Shown: positions 19,122 through 28,991, numbered from the stretch's first letter. The stretch is DNA of 64,000 bases from Glaciimonas soli (GCF_009497155.1 NZ_WINI01000003.1:124001-188000); one strand, 5' to 3'. Notes: generated by a model not told the origin, from the letters alone. Made by a program: numbers and translations.

Positions 19122-19209
19122 CCGCAAAACTGTTTCGACCAGGCGTCCTGACGCAGACAGTACGATAGTACGGCAAGCCGGAGGCAACGACCTATAAACA
19201 GTTATGCGG
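19122..19209. repeat. Inverted-repeat element, type B (copy 1)
   Basis: 88 bp. The ends CCGCAAAACTGTTT and AAACAGTTATGCGG pair with one mismatch. The core contains CAGACAGTACGATAGTACGG, where GTAC-GATA-GTAC forms a small hairpin; the same stretch recurs exactly in the copy at 49554. Its right end contains the stop and the last codons (Pro-Ala-stop) of the sulfide:quinone oxidoreductase gene. Confidence 0.8.
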
Positions 19210-20458
19210 GATTACGTACTGTGGATGATGTATGCGTCAGCCACTCTCGCCCTTGCAACAAACCGTGCCAGTAAACTACAGGAAAAACGGTGGTTTTCAA
19301 AAACCAGGCGCTGCGCCGTGCGATAGTAGGATCCAGTGCAAAGGTCGGTAATAATTTTCCACCATAGCCGAACTCTGCCAAAATCACCTTACCTTTTTCA
19401 ACCGTCAATGGACATGCGCCATAACCGTCGTACTTATTCGACAGCATTCGCTCTTCACGCGCAGCAATCAGGTTTTCCGCCACAATCACCACTTGTTTGC
19501 GCACCGCCGCTACGGTTTTGGCATTCGGGGCAGAGCACGCATCACCGAGTGAAAATATATTTGGATAGCGCAGATGCTGCAAAGTAGCGTGATCCACTTC
19601 GCACCACCCGGCACCATCGGCAAGACCACTATCGCGGATAAAATTCGGTGCAACTTGCGGTGGCACGACATGCAGCATATCAAACGACTTGCTGACACGT
19701 GTCACATTGCCATCGGCATCTTTGACATCAAACCACGCCAGTCGCTCAGCACCGTCGACTTTCACCAAATTGGAATTGAATGCAAGTTGAGCCTGATATT
19801 TTTTCATGTATTCCATTAGCGGCGGCACAAATGCGGCAACACCAAATAGTGCAGCGCCAGCATTATTAAATTCCACCTCAATCTGAGATAGCACACCAGA
19901 TCGCAACCAATAATCACATGACAGATACAAGGCTTTTTGCGGTGCGCCGGCACACTTGATTGGCATAGCGGGCTGAGTGAAAAGCGCTTTCCCTTTTTTC
20001 AATTGCGCCACCAGCTCCCAAGTGTAAGAAGATAAATCGTAGCGATAATTTGACGTGACGCCGTTCTTGCCTAATGTCTGTTCCAAACCTTCGATTCTCT
20101 CCCACGCCAGACGCAGGCCGGGGCAAACGATGAGTTGATCGTAACGGATTTCTCGCCCATCTTCACAGAACACAGAGCGGCGATCAGGCGCTACTTTTGT
20201 TGCCGCAGTTTTTATCCAGGTCACCTGCGCGGGTATCAACGTTGCCATGGCCCGCCGGGTTCGGGTTACATCAAATTCACCAGCACCAACCAGTGTCCAT
20301 GCCGGTTGATAGTAATGAGTATCGCTAGGTTCAACAATGGCAATACGTAAATCTGGACGACGTCGCAACAAACTCGCCGAAACACCGATGCCAGCAGCGC
20401 CGCCACCAATAATCACAACATCAAATATCTCTGCCGACATCAATATTTTTTCACCCAT
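19202..20458 (-). CDS. sqr: Sulfide:quinone oxidoreductase-like flavoprotein
   Basis: FAD enzyme of the disulfide-reductase fold, 418 residues. The FAD-binding VVIIGGGAAGIGVS is at about 15-28 and the second dinucleotide motif near GDACSAPNAKT. Cysteines in LIVCPG and in KCAGAPQKALYLSCDYW resemble those of SQR, which oxidises sulfide to a persulfide and reduces quinone. The ATG at 20458 follows GGAGAA at 5 nt. It is divergent from a persulfide dioxygenase-type gene, supporting sulfide detoxification. Its last codons lie in a repeat element. A general NADH-quinone flavoprotein is less likely. Confidence 0.85.
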   Translation of the reverse strand: MGEKILMSAEIFDVVIIGGGAAGIGVSASLLRRRPDLRIAIVEPSDTHYYQPAWTLVGAGEFDVTRTRRAMATLIPAQVTWIKTAATKVAPDRRSVFCEDGREIRYDQLIVCPGLRLAWERIEGLEQTLGKNGVTSNYRYDLSSYTWELVAQLKKGKALFTQPAMPIKCAGAPQKALYLSCDYWLRSGVLSQIEVEFNNAGAALFGVAAFVPPLMEYMKKYQAQLAFNSNLVKVDGAERLAWFDVKDADGNVTRVSKSFDMLHVVPPQVAPNFIRDSGLADGAGWCEVDHATLQHLRYPNIFSLGDACSAPNAKTVAAVRKQVVIVAENLIAAREERMLSNKYDGYGACPLTVEKGKVILAEFGYGGKLLPTFALDPTIARRSAWFLKTTVFPVVYWHGLLQGREWLTHTSSTVRNPA

Positions 20459-20640
20459 GGATTCTCCTTTTATACTTAAGCCCTGATATATTGCTACATC
20501 GCCTCTTAGGACTCACGCATGCGTCCCTGCAACGAATTTGCAAACCCTGCCATATAATGACACGGCAAGCAGCGCACTACGCTGCTCAGGCAATTTTCGT
20601 AAGCGCTAATTCTAACCTCTGATGACCAACTGATAATCTT
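20459..20640. promoter_or_regulatory. Divergent promoter region of sqr and the persulfide dioxygenase-type gene
   Basis: 182 bp between two divergent genes. A TATAAT-like box is at 20562-20567 on the plus strand, without a convincing -35 hexamer. A perfect 10-bp palindrome ACGCATGCGT lies at 20515-20524. It presumably holds both promoters and a shared control site; the regulator is not identifiable. Confidence 0.45.
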
Positions 20641-21525
20641 ATGTCCCTACCCGTTGTCCAAAGTTTTTTTGATACAGCGACATGCACAGTCACTTACATT
20701 GTCTATGCAGGCCCCGGAACGCCCTGCGCCATTATCGATCCAGTATTGAATTACGATGCAAAATCAGGCACTACTTCAACCGCTTCCGCTGATCAGATTA
20801 TCGATTTTGTGCGAGAACAAAAACTGACAGTGCAATGGCTATTGGAAACACACGTACATGCTGATCATATGTCTTCAGCGCCTTATTTGCGCCAACATCT
20901 CGGTGGGAAAATTGCGATAGGCGAGCAAATTCGTAGCGTTCAACATATATTCAAAGACATCTATCATTTGGAGCCGGGATTTGCAGCAAATGGTGCGCAG
21001 TTTGATTATTTATTCGCGCCGGACGAGGTTTTTCATATTGGTAATTTGTGCGCGCAAGCGTGGCATGTGCCTGGGCACACCCCTGCTGACATGGCGTATT
21101 TAATCTACGCTGATGATTCGGCAGAAGAAAAAATCATGTTTGTCGGCGATACGCTATTCATGCCAGATGTCGGCAGTGCGCGCTGCGATTTTCCCGGTGG
21201 TAGCGCGCAGATGTTGTATGCATCCATACGGCGCATATTAAACCTGCCTGGTGGCACACGTTTGTATATGTGTCATGACTATCCGCCAGAAAATCGCGCA
21301 GTCGCATGGGAAACCACTGTCGCGCAACAACGCGCGGAGAATATCCACGTCGCCGATGGCATTTCGGAAGAGCAATTCGTCAACATGCGCAAACGACGCG
21401 ACGCCACACTCGGCATGCCGACCTTGATGCTGCCTGCAATTCAAGTCAATATTCGCGCTGGTGATTTGCCACCAGAAGAAGAAAATGGCGTGCGGTATTT
21501 GAAGATTCCGTTGAATCAATTTTGA
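20641..21525 (+). CDS. MBL-fold persulfide dioxygenase-type hydrolase (ETHE1/Blh-like)
   Basis: Metallo-beta-lactamase-fold protein, 294 residues. Metal ligands are visible as H71, H73, D75 and H76 in THVHADHM, H146 in VPGHTPADM, D170 in FVGDTLF and H212 in MCHDYPP. The relation to ETHE1/PDO proteins and the divergent sqr neighbour suggest oxidation of glutathione persulfide to sulfite. Dioxygenases of this type use one iron (two His and one Asp), so the extra conserved ligands do not prove a hydrolase. Glyoxalase II is an alternative but less fitting. Confidence 0.85.
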   Translation: MSLPVVQSFFDTATCTVTYIVYAGPGTPCAIIDPVLNYDAKSGTTSTASADQIIDFVREQKLTVQWLLETHVHADHMSSAPYLRQHLGGKIAIGEQIRSVQHIFKDIYHLEPGFAANGAQFDYLFAPDEVFHIGNLCAQAWHVPGHTPADMAYLIYADDSAEEKIMFVGDTLFMPDVGSARCDFPGGSAQMLYASIRRILNLPGGTRLYMCHDYPPENRAVAWETTVAQQRAENIHVADGISEEQFVNMRKRRDATLGMPTLMLPAIQVNIRAGDLPPEEENGVRYLKIPLNQF

Positions 21526-21548
21526 TTCGTTTTCACTTCAAACTCTAT

Positions 21549-21603
21549 GTAAAACAGGGCTGAGTATGGCATTTATGCAAATGCTTACTCAGCCCTGTTT
21601 TAC
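21549..21603. terminator. Bidirectional terminator with perfect 18-bp stem
   Basis: GTAAAACAGGGCTGAGTA (21549-21566) is exactly complementary to 21586-21603, with a 19-nt loop. It lies between the convergent persulfide dioxygenase-type gene and the beta-propeller gene. T-tract is short (GTTTTAC within the stem), so it may work as a bidirectional stop or an RNA-stabilising stem. Confidence 0.7.
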
Positions 21604-21623
21604 GTCAGTCAGACGAACTCAAC

Positions 21624-22961
21624 TTATCGCAAATTCCCTGTATGTCCCAACGAGTAGCGACCTGGTTGTGGCCATACTGTCAAGCCATGCGGCTCACGTC
21701 CGACCTTAACTTTGTCAACCACACCAGTCGTCGTATTTATGCGATAGACAACATCATCAAAGCGACCGGACAACCACAGATATTTGCCATCAGCACTGAC
21801 GTTACCCATGTCCGGGCTGCCGCCGCCAGGAATCGGCCAATTTGTGATGACCTTGCGAGTGGCAAAATCAATCACTGAAATACTTCCTGGGCCACCCCGT
21901 TTACCGTGAATTTCATTCGAGCCGCGATTAGCAACATATAGATGCTTACCGTCGCGACTTGGATATAGGCCGTGTGCGCCAACGCCAGTAGGAATGAAGT
22001 CAATCTGCTTGAACGACGCACCGTCCACTACATGCACACCATCGGCCATCATATCGGCAACATAGAAAATTTTGCCGTCTGGCGATGCACGTACATCTTG
22101 CGGCATGCCTTTGGTCGCGCATATCTGCCCACCCAATTTACTTGGATCAGGAATTTGCCTGAACTTCTTACTTTCCCCACCAGCTTTTGAAATGGCCTCA
22201 AGTGCATCAGGACGATCAAAGTATTTACTCAATTTTAGCGTGCCGATCACACTGTGATTGACCATATCAATTTTGGTGACCGCACCATCAAACTCACAGG
22301 TAAATAATGCGAACTTGCCATCAATCGAGAAATCGGCGTGATTGATACCGCCGCACTCTGGCGTAGCGATCGAAAACTTCAATGCCATGGTGTGTGGATC
22401 CCTGAAGTCGAGACGTTTCTGTGCTTCGACCACCACAATTGCTGATTGACCGTCGGGCGTCCAATACAAGTTGTAAGGATCTTCTACCGGAATCGCAGTG
22501 CCAGGCTTGCCAGTCAGGGGATCAATCGGCGTCAGGCTGCCATCGGGACGGCCTTCAGCATTATTGGCAACCCACAAGGTACGCAAATCCCACGATGGCA
22601 CAATGTGTTGCGGGGTGTTGCCGACCTTGAAAGTATCGACTACCTTCAGCGTCGTCGGATCAATCACGGACACGCTGTTACCACTATGGTTGGGCACATA
22701 AACGCGTTCCAGAGCACCAGCAACTGCCGCACTCATGTGGCCAGATGCGGTCTCGCTATATAAATTATTTTTATCAATCACCGCTGGCATGCCAGGCACC
22801 GTAACCACGGCATCAGTTGTGGCAACTGGCGCAGCATCAGCAGTCGTCAGTACATTGGCTGGCGCTGACGCGCTGTTCGATTTAGCAGAAATACCCCACC
22901 ATGCAGCCGATCCCAACAGGATGAGTGCAATGGAAGCGATTGTTATACGACTTTTATTCAT
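21624..22961 (-). CDS. Membrane-anchored or exported YVTN-type beta-propeller protein
   Basis: 445 residues from the ATG at 22961, chosen because GAGAG lies 5 nt upstream; a GTG four codons earlier would overlap that site. An N-terminal hydrophobic segment (ITIASIALILLGSAAWW) anchors or exports it, then an Ala/Thr-rich linker, then repeated blades such as VYVPNHSGNSVSVID, IFYVADMMADGVHVVD and LYVANRGSNEIHG, typical of YncE/YVTN propellers. It is expressed with the creatininase-like gene upstream. Function is unknown; such proteins often bind cofactors or partner with dehydrogenases. Confidence 0.8.
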   Translation of the reverse strand: MNKSRITIASIALILLGSAAWWGISAKSNSASAPANVLTTADAAPVATTDAVVTVPGMPAVIDKNNLYSETASGHMSAAVAGALERVYVPNHSGNSVSVIDPTTLKVVDTFKVGNTPQHIVPSWDLRTLWVANNAEGRPDGSLTPIDPLTGKPGTAIPVEDPYNLYWTPDGQSAIVVVEAQKRLDFRDPHTMALKFSIATPECGGINHADFSIDGKFALFTCEFDGAVTKIDMVNHSVIGTLKLSKYFDRPDALEAISKAGGESKKFRQIPDPSKLGGQICATKGMPQDVRASPDGKIFYVADMMADGVHVVDGASFKQIDFIPTGVGAHGLYPSRDGKHLYVANRGSNEIHGKRGGPGSISVIDFATRKVITNWPIPGGGSPDMGNVSADGKYLWLSGRFDDVVYRINTTTGVVDKVKVGREPHGLTVWPQPGRYSLGHTGNLR

Positions 22962-23012
22962 AGTTACTCTCACAATTCTTGTTTATACGTGCTTTACTCT
23001 TTGCTTAATTGC

Positions 23013-23870
23013 TTAACGTGGTGCTGCTACAGCAGTGCGAATTGCCGCTACCGTTTTGGAGATAATCATATCGACGCCCAACTGACCCAATGCCGCAGTT
23101 GAAGGACGTGGATCGCCATTATCCCCGTTGTTTTTCTCAGGACTACGTTGCATTTGATTCAACCTGACCAACGACGGATCAACGGCCAGCGTCAACGACG
23201 TATCGGCGGTGCCGGCATGCACGCCGATCTGCTCGTTCGTAAAGCCTTTGCTGCGCAAGAGCTGCGCAAAATCACTGTCGGCAGCTTTGTAATAGTCGGC
23301 AATATAAAACGCACGCGCTGGTGACGAGGCCCAATCATGATTCAGACGTGTCGCCACTGCTTTTAGTTGCGTTTGATAACCACCGTGATCGCCGATCAGT
23401 ATCACATTCACAAAACCATTTTGTTTGAAACTACGCGCTGCCGAAGCCAAAATACTTTGAAAAGCATCGTCCGACACCGAAATCGTACCGACAAAACGCA
23501 TATGCCCACTCGGTGGCGTGATACTTCCCTCTGGTACGTAAGCGATGACTGGCGCCACCAGAGCATTGCCCAATATCGAAGCGATCTTGCCTGCCAATAC
23601 CTTGGCACGCACATTGTGTTTGCCCAGTGCCATATGCGGGCCACTTTGTTCAGTGCCGCCGACGGGAATGATGATGGTGTTTTTACCTGCCTGGATGTCG
23701 TCGTGCACTTCAGTCCAGGTCAAATCTTCAAGATAGACGCTGTTAGGAGCAGCCCATACAGTTGGGCTAATGGTGACTAAAGTGACTAGACTGAAAAACA
23801 ATGCATTGCATGTTTTACGGAATGGATTACTGCGCGGTTTAGCTATAACTTGATTTTCACTATTTTCCAT
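23013..23870 (-). CDS. Exported creatininase-family protein with changed metal ligands
   Basis: 285 residues. A signal-peptide-like segment (about 20-41) ends near TVWAAP. The family's metal motif E-x-H-G-P-H-L-P-x-x-T-D appears here as E74-Q-S-G-P-H-M-A-L-G-K-H85, so the usual second ligand His is Ser and the usual Asp is His. GDHGGYQ (H162) replaces the common NGHGGN. The fold assignment is good; creatinine hydrolysis is unlikely. It precedes the beta-propeller gene by 51 bp on the same strand. MftE-like peptidase or another amidohydrolase activity is possible. Confidence 0.8.
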   Translation of the reverse strand: MENSENQVIAKPRSNPFRKTCNALFFSLVTLVTISPTVWAAPNSVYLEDLTWTEVHDDIQAGKNTIIIPVGGTEQSGPHMALGKHNVRAKVLAGKIASILGNALVAPVIAYVPEGSITPPSGHMRFVGTISVSDDAFQSILASAARSFKQNGFVNVILIGDHGGYQTQLKAVATRLNHDWASSPARAFYIADYYKAADSDFAQLLRSKGFTNEQIGVHAGTADTSLTLAVDPSLVRLNQMQRSPEKNNGDNGDPRPSTAALGQLGVDMIISKTVAAIRTAVAAPR

Positions 23871-23941
23871 GAGGTGTCTTATTTGTGGAACTTATCCGGA
23901 ATACTGGATAAGTCCTGAATTGCAGAATTCCTAAGTATGCC

Positions 23942-23986
23942 AAAAAAACCGTTTAAGCAAGGAACAACATAGCCTAAACGGCTTTT
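23942..23986 (-). terminator. Terminator after the MFS gene
   Basis: Read on the minus strand: GCCGTTTAGGC, loop, GCTTAAACGG, then seven T. It lies 101 bp after the MFS stop and before the creatininase-like gene, separating the two units. A second short stem ACTTATCC/GGATAAGT follows at 23890-23913. Confidence 0.75.
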
Positions 23987-24086
23987 GAGGATACTTATAA
24001 TGATAGCCGCATTACTAGTCAGACTGCACGACATTCTTGGCGGAGATATGGCTGAACATTTGAAAAATGATCCGCTATGCCATTCA

Positions 24087-25340
24087 TCACACGGCCTCTC
24101 TCCCACAAGTTGCAGAAAAGAGCGCAGCCTTGTGCATTCCCGGTTTGCAGTACCAGGCAAAAGCACAAACCTGCACACCGATAGCAATCATCCAACTCAT
24201 CTGATGTGCGCTCACCGCGTAGTGCATGCCTTGATGCGGCCAGGCATTGAGTAGCAAACCGAATCCATACTGCACAATAAATGCACCAATGAAAATTGTC
24301 AGCGTCAATCCGGTGCTGACGCGGCCGGCAAGTTCCACAGGAAATTCTTTGGTCAGCGATGCATACGGCAAAACTCCTGCCGTGCCAAAGACGCCGAACA
24401 AACTCCATAACAACCATGCCGGTAACGGTACTGCGAGCAAGATAAGCAACTGAGTTAACATAAATGCCAGCATCCCCGCGCCAGCAGTAACGTGCAATGA
24501 AATACCCTTAACCTGCAGACGACGCGCTAACCAACCAAACCCCGCCGCTCCAGCCACCATCGCCAAGCCAATAATCGCAATGATATTAGCGGCAGCGGCG
24601 GCGGACATATGCGCCACATCACGCAAATACGGTCCGGCCCACAATCCTTGCACACCCATGAACACCCCTTGGCTGACCATCACCAACGGTGCTGTGCGCC
24701 AAAAAATCGGGCTGCGGAAAACTTGAGTTATCCCGCGCAATTGCGATGTGAATGTGTTTTTTGCTTGCGGCTCCTTTTTCTCCGGCACGAAAAAATATAA
24801 TGCCAGCACAATCACACAGATGATCGCAGCCAATATCATAAACAAAACACGCCAGCTAGTGAGGCCCAGCGCCCAGGCAATCGGCGTTCCTGTCACTACC
24901 GCACCGAGGCCGCCGATCGCATATAAAGCACCATTCATCAACGGCAAATATTCATGGTGAAACCAGGTGATGATGGCTTTCAATCCCGCCATCATGCAAG
25001 CGGAAGTGCCAACTCCTAGCAACAAGCGACCAACTAACAGCATGCCAAAGCTATGCGCATTAGCCGAAACCAATGCGCCCATTGCTGCCAGCAATAACAT
25101 TGAAGCGAGTACTTTGCGCGGACCGAAACGATCCAGGAAAATTCCCAACGGCAACTGACAAGCCGCAAATGCGAAAAAATACACGCTGGTCAACAATCCC
25201 AGCTGCGCTGGCGACAATCCGATTTCGCTACTGAGCAATGGTGCCAACGGCAAGTTGATACCGCGGGCTAAGTACGAAACGAAGTAGCCAAATGAAAAAA
25301 TAGCGAAGATGCGTAGAGGTAAAGTTAAATTCGACTTCAT
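24087..25340 (-). CDS. MFS transporter
   Basis: 417 residues with about 12 hydrophobic segments. The loop 2-3 motif is present as DRFGPRKVLAS, preceded by QLPLGIFL. Resembles the CynX/NarK-like and sugar/anion arm of the superfamily, but the substrate is not assignable. Divergent from the LysR-type gene with 125 bp between them, so it is a likely target of that regulator. Ends at a terminator. Confidence 0.85.
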   Translation of the reverse strand: MKSNLTLPLRIFAIFSFGYFVSYLARGINLPLAPLLSSEIGLSPAQLGLLTSVYFFAFAACQLPLGIFLDRFGPRKVLASMLLLAAMGALVSANAHSFGMLLVGRLLLGVGTSACMMAGLKAIITWFHHEYLPLMNGALYAIGGLGAVVTGTPIAWALGLTSWRVLFMILAAIICVIVLALYFFVPEKKEPQAKNTFTSQLRGITQVFRSPIFWRTAPLVMVSQGVFMGVQGLWAGPYLRDVAHMSAAAAANIIAIIGLAMVAGAAGFGWLARRLQVKGISLHVTAGAGMLAFMLTQLLILLAVPLPAWLLWSLFGVFGTAGVLPYASLTKEFPVELAGRVSTGLTLTIFIGAFIVQYGFGLLLNAWPHQGMHYAVSAHQMSWMIAIGVQVCAFAWYCKPGMHKAALFSATCGREAV

Positions 25341-25417
25341 GTTGCCTGGCCCATATAAAAATATATAGCTTCATCGTATGATGCGTTAACTGCAAACACC
25401 AACGAAATGTTTTATCC

Positions 25418-25444
25418 TTATATGTGAATAAAACTAACATATAA
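25418..25444. promoter_or_regulatory. Perfect palindrome, candidate LysR-type operator
   Basis: TTATATGT-N11-ACATATAA: 8-bp arms, exactly complementary, 21 bp before the LysR-type start and within the divergent promoter region. It has the T-N11-A form expected for LysR-family sites. A second, less perfect site (GCTTCAT...ATGATGC) lies about 50 bp to the left, nearer the MFS gene. Confidence 0.6.
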
Positions 25445-25465
25445 CGAATTAAATTTCTAAAAGTC

Positions 25466-26395
25466 ATGTTTGAACGCTTACCACCAATACAATCATTACG
25501 CGCGTTTGAAGCTGCAGCTCGCCTGGAGAATTTCACTCGTGCGGGCGAAGAATTGAATATTACTCACAGTGCGATAAGTCACCAAATTCGTGCTTTGGAA
25601 GACAATACAGGACGTAAATTATTTCAGCGGCAAGGGCGGCAAATGATACTGACTGAAGCTGGCCGCCTGTTATCTGAACAAGTCCGTTTGGCGTTGGAAG
25701 ATCTGGACAGAGCACTCAGACTGACTCGGCATGAGCGCAAGCATAGTGTACAAACCTTACGCGTCAGCGCTCCACCCTCATTTGCCGGTGCGTGGCTGGT
25801 GCCGCGACTTTACGCGTTTCACGCACAACACCCACAACTACAAATCAGCCTGCGCACCACGCACGAACTCAGCCCTCTTGACTTCGAGGAAGCCGATGTC
25901 GCGATCTGGTATGGTCGTCGCAAAACTGCCGGATTGGCGTATGAAAAATTGCTGGATGAAGTGACTTTTCCGGTGTGTAGTCCAGCATTTTTAGCTGCTC
26001 ACCCCAAACTCACACCAAAAGATTTCTTGCGACTACCGCTATTGCGTTACGCTCATTACAATGGCTGGGAAGTCTGGTTTAAAGCCGCTGGCATGACAGC
26101 ACGCGAACCACAAAGCGGCCCCGTGTATGACGATCCCATGCACTTGCTGGAAGCTGCAGCGGCGGATCAAGGGATTGCGCTGGCACGCTCCTGCTTAGCG
26201 CAACATCACCTTGCTACGGGGCGCTTAGTGCGCTTATTTGATGCCGATAGTCGATTCAATACAGAAGCACCAGCACGCGGCGCTTATTTCGCGGTCTGGT
26301 CACCGAACTCGGACTCTGAGAAAATAGCCGAGATCGCTTTACTGCGGGAATGGCTGCATCAGATTCTCGGCAACACACCTCCAGACACCAGATAA
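25466..26395 (+). CDS. LysR-family transcriptional regulator (GcvA-like)
   Basis: 309 residues. The N-terminal winged helix (about 8-66) contains LRAFEAAARLENFTRAGEEL and HSAISHQIRALED. The substrate-binding domain follows (about 90-300), with LQISLRTTHELSPLDFEEAD as in the GcvA/AmpR branch. It probably controls the divergent MFS gene and itself through the palindrome in between. Followed after 5 bp by the MOSC gene, so they may be co-transcribed. Confidence 0.9.
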   Translation: MFERLPPIQSLRAFEAAARLENFTRAGEELNITHSAISHQIRALEDNTGRKLFQRQGRQMILTEAGRLLSEQVRLALEDLDRALRLTRHERKHSVQTLRVSAPPSFAGAWLVPRLYAFHAQHPQLQISLRTTHELSPLDFEEADVAIWYGRRKTAGLAYEKLLDEVTFPVCSPAFLAAHPKLTPKDFLRLPLLRYAHYNGWEVWFKAAGMTAREPQSGPVYDDPMHLLEAAAADQGIALARSCLAQHHLATGRLVRLFDADSRFNTEAPARGAYFAVWSPNSDSEKIAEIALLREWLHQILGNTPPDTR

Positions 26396-26400
26396 ACGCT

Positions 26401-27258
26401 ATGCCTATCGTTACCGCTCTCACTATTTATCCAATCAAATCCTGCGCAGGAATTGCGTTGCAAGAAGCGAGATTAACTGCCGCTGGCTTGCGTCATTTTC
26501 AAGCCAATGATCGCGAGTGGATGGTAGTTGATTACGCCGGAAATTTTTTAACGCAACGCGACTATCCGCAGATGGCATTAATTGTGCCCAGCCTTGATAA
26601 ACAAGGTATGCACGTTAACGCACCAGGCATGCCGACATTGAATATTGCGTATCAGGGCGCTGCAGAAAACTCAGCATCCTCCAACAAGCGCGATGTGGTG
26701 ATATGGGATGACGCACTTGAGGCCGATGATTGCAACGAAAATGCCGCCAACTGGTTCACACAAGCGATCGGTATACCTTGTCGCCTGGTGCATTTTTCTG
26801 CTGCAAGCCAACGCTTTGCGAGCGCAAAATGGACACATGGACGTGCTGTCCCGACCTTATTCTCGGACGGCTATCCGATGCTGCTGATATCGCAAGCGTC
26901 ACTGGATGATTTGAATCAGAAATTGCATGCGCAACAGCGTAATGCATTGCCTATGAATCGCTTCCGCCCCAATATTGTGATCGACGGCGTGGAAGCATTC
27001 GAAGAAGATTTTACGGAAACATTCAGTACGGATACCGTGCAACTGCAGCCAGTAAAACCATGTCCGCGCTGCCCTATGCCTTCCGTGGATCAAACCACTG
27101 GAAAATTTGGCCCTGATCCGCTAGAGATTTTACAAACCTACCGCGCCAATCCCAAAGTCGATGACGGAATTACGTTTGGCATGAATCTGATCTTGCTGAA
27201 AGGTGAAGGAGAAATATTGCGAGTTGGACAGGAGCTGGAAATGACGTTGGCGTTCTGA
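26401..27258 (+). CDS. MOSC-domain protein (YcbX/mARC-like)
   Basis: 285 residues from ATG 26401. An N-terminal MOSC_N beta-barrel (about 1-120, YPIKSCAGIALQEARLT) is followed by a MOSC domain (about 130-280) with the cysteine-bearing KPCPRCPMPSVD motif; a cysteine at this place binds molybdenum in mARC proteins. These enzymes reduce N-hydroxylated compounds. YcbX-like proteins often end in a 2Fe-2S domain, absent here, so an external electron donor would be needed. The ferredoxin gene next door is convergent. Start is 5 bp after the LysR stop. Confidence 0.87.
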   Translation: MPIVTALTIYPIKSCAGIALQEARLTAAGLRHFQANDREWMVVDYAGNFLTQRDYPQMALIVPSLDKQGMHVNAPGMPTLNIAYQGAAENSASSNKRDVVIWDDALEADDCNENAANWFTQAIGIPCRLVHFSAASQRFASAKWTHGRAVPTLFSDGYPMLLISQASLDDLNQKLHAQQRNALPMNRFRPNIVIDGVEAFEEDFTETFSTDTVQLQPVKPCPRCPMPSVDQTTGKFGPDPLEILQTYRANPKVDDGITFGMNLILLKGEGEILRVGQELEMTLAF

Positions 27259-27264
27259 ATACCA

Positions 27265-27570
<306 letters not shown>

Positions 27571-27586
27571 ATCCTTCGCTCTCTAC

Positions 27587-28132
<546 letters not shown>

Positions 28133-28201
28133 TTACTGTTTTATGTGCCATCATTCAAAGCGCGCATTATGCCTGAATTTTACACAATGCTTGCAATGCA
28201 A

Positions 28202-28834
28202 TTATGTCAATTGTCGTTGTAACAAATGATAAAACACCATCCCTGCTTTGTCACTTCGCACCACTTGCCAGCCGTCCATCCAACCAGGCAGTTCAGCGCC
28301 ATCATCTGGCTCTGCAAGTGAGAACTCAGCCTCAACATAAACCAAACCACCCGTTTCGAGCAAACGCTCACATAAAGGTAATGTTTTTGCTAGCCAATCC
28401 AGATGATACGGCGGGTCGAGAAAAATTAAATGAAAACGCGTATTTTGCGTTCCGGCGTTCTGCAACGCGGATAAAGCATCAGTACGTTGAATCTGCACCT
28501 GCGCCGCGTCCAGCTTGGCTTTGGTTTGCTCCAATTGCCGCACTGCCGGCGTATTGTGCTCAACCATCAGCACTTGCGTCGCACCGCGGCTCGCAGCCTC
28601 AAATCCGAGCGCGCCAGTACCAGCAAATAAATCCAGACAGCGCACCTGCGACCAGCGACCATCCAATAAATGCGTTAGCCAATTGAATAAGGTTTCACGT
28701 ACCCGGTCTGGCGTTGGGCGCAAACCTTCGCTGTCGATGACGGCCAGAGGAGTGCGCTTCCATATGCCGCCAATAATGCGGACCTGGCGTGTTTGAGATG
28801 GTTTCTTAGGGCGAATGCTTTTACCTTGCTTCAT
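28202..28834 (-). CDS. rsmD: 16S rRNA (guanine-966-N2)-methyltransferase RsmD
   Basis: Methylates G966 of 16S rRNA during 30S assembly. 210 residues. SAM-binding DLFAGTGALGFEAASRGA is at about 68-85 and the N-methyltransferase motif DPPYHL at about 138-143. RPTPDRVRETLFNWL at about 40-54 is the family signature. It is divergent from ftsY, as in many proteobacteria. Confidence 0.96.
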   Translation of the reverse strand: MKQGKSIRPKKPSQTRQVRIIGGIWKRTPLAVIDSEGLRPTPDRVRETLFNWLTHLLDGRWSQVRCLDLFAGTGALGFEAASRGATQVLMVEHNTPAVRQLEQTKAKLDAAQVQIQRTDALSALQNAGTQNTRFHLIFLDPPYHLDWLAKTLPLCERLLETGGLVYVEAEFSLAEPDDGAELPGWMDGWQVVRSDKAGMVFYHLLQRQLT

Positions 28835-28991
28835 TACTTTCCTGTGATTGGCTTAGTGCGTCATCTTAATTTGATACGCGTTGCTCTGATAGAATGCCGA
28901 GATTGTACCTTGAGCATCTATGTCGCCTCCTCTTGTAGGGCGTTACTTCTCCCGACGATCTTTATAAATATTTTTTAACACTTAGCCACTG

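Noticed and set aside
23367-23780. 137-codon frame antisense to the creatininase-like gene
   Set aside because: Lies wholly opposite a gene with clear family motifs and has no motif of its own.
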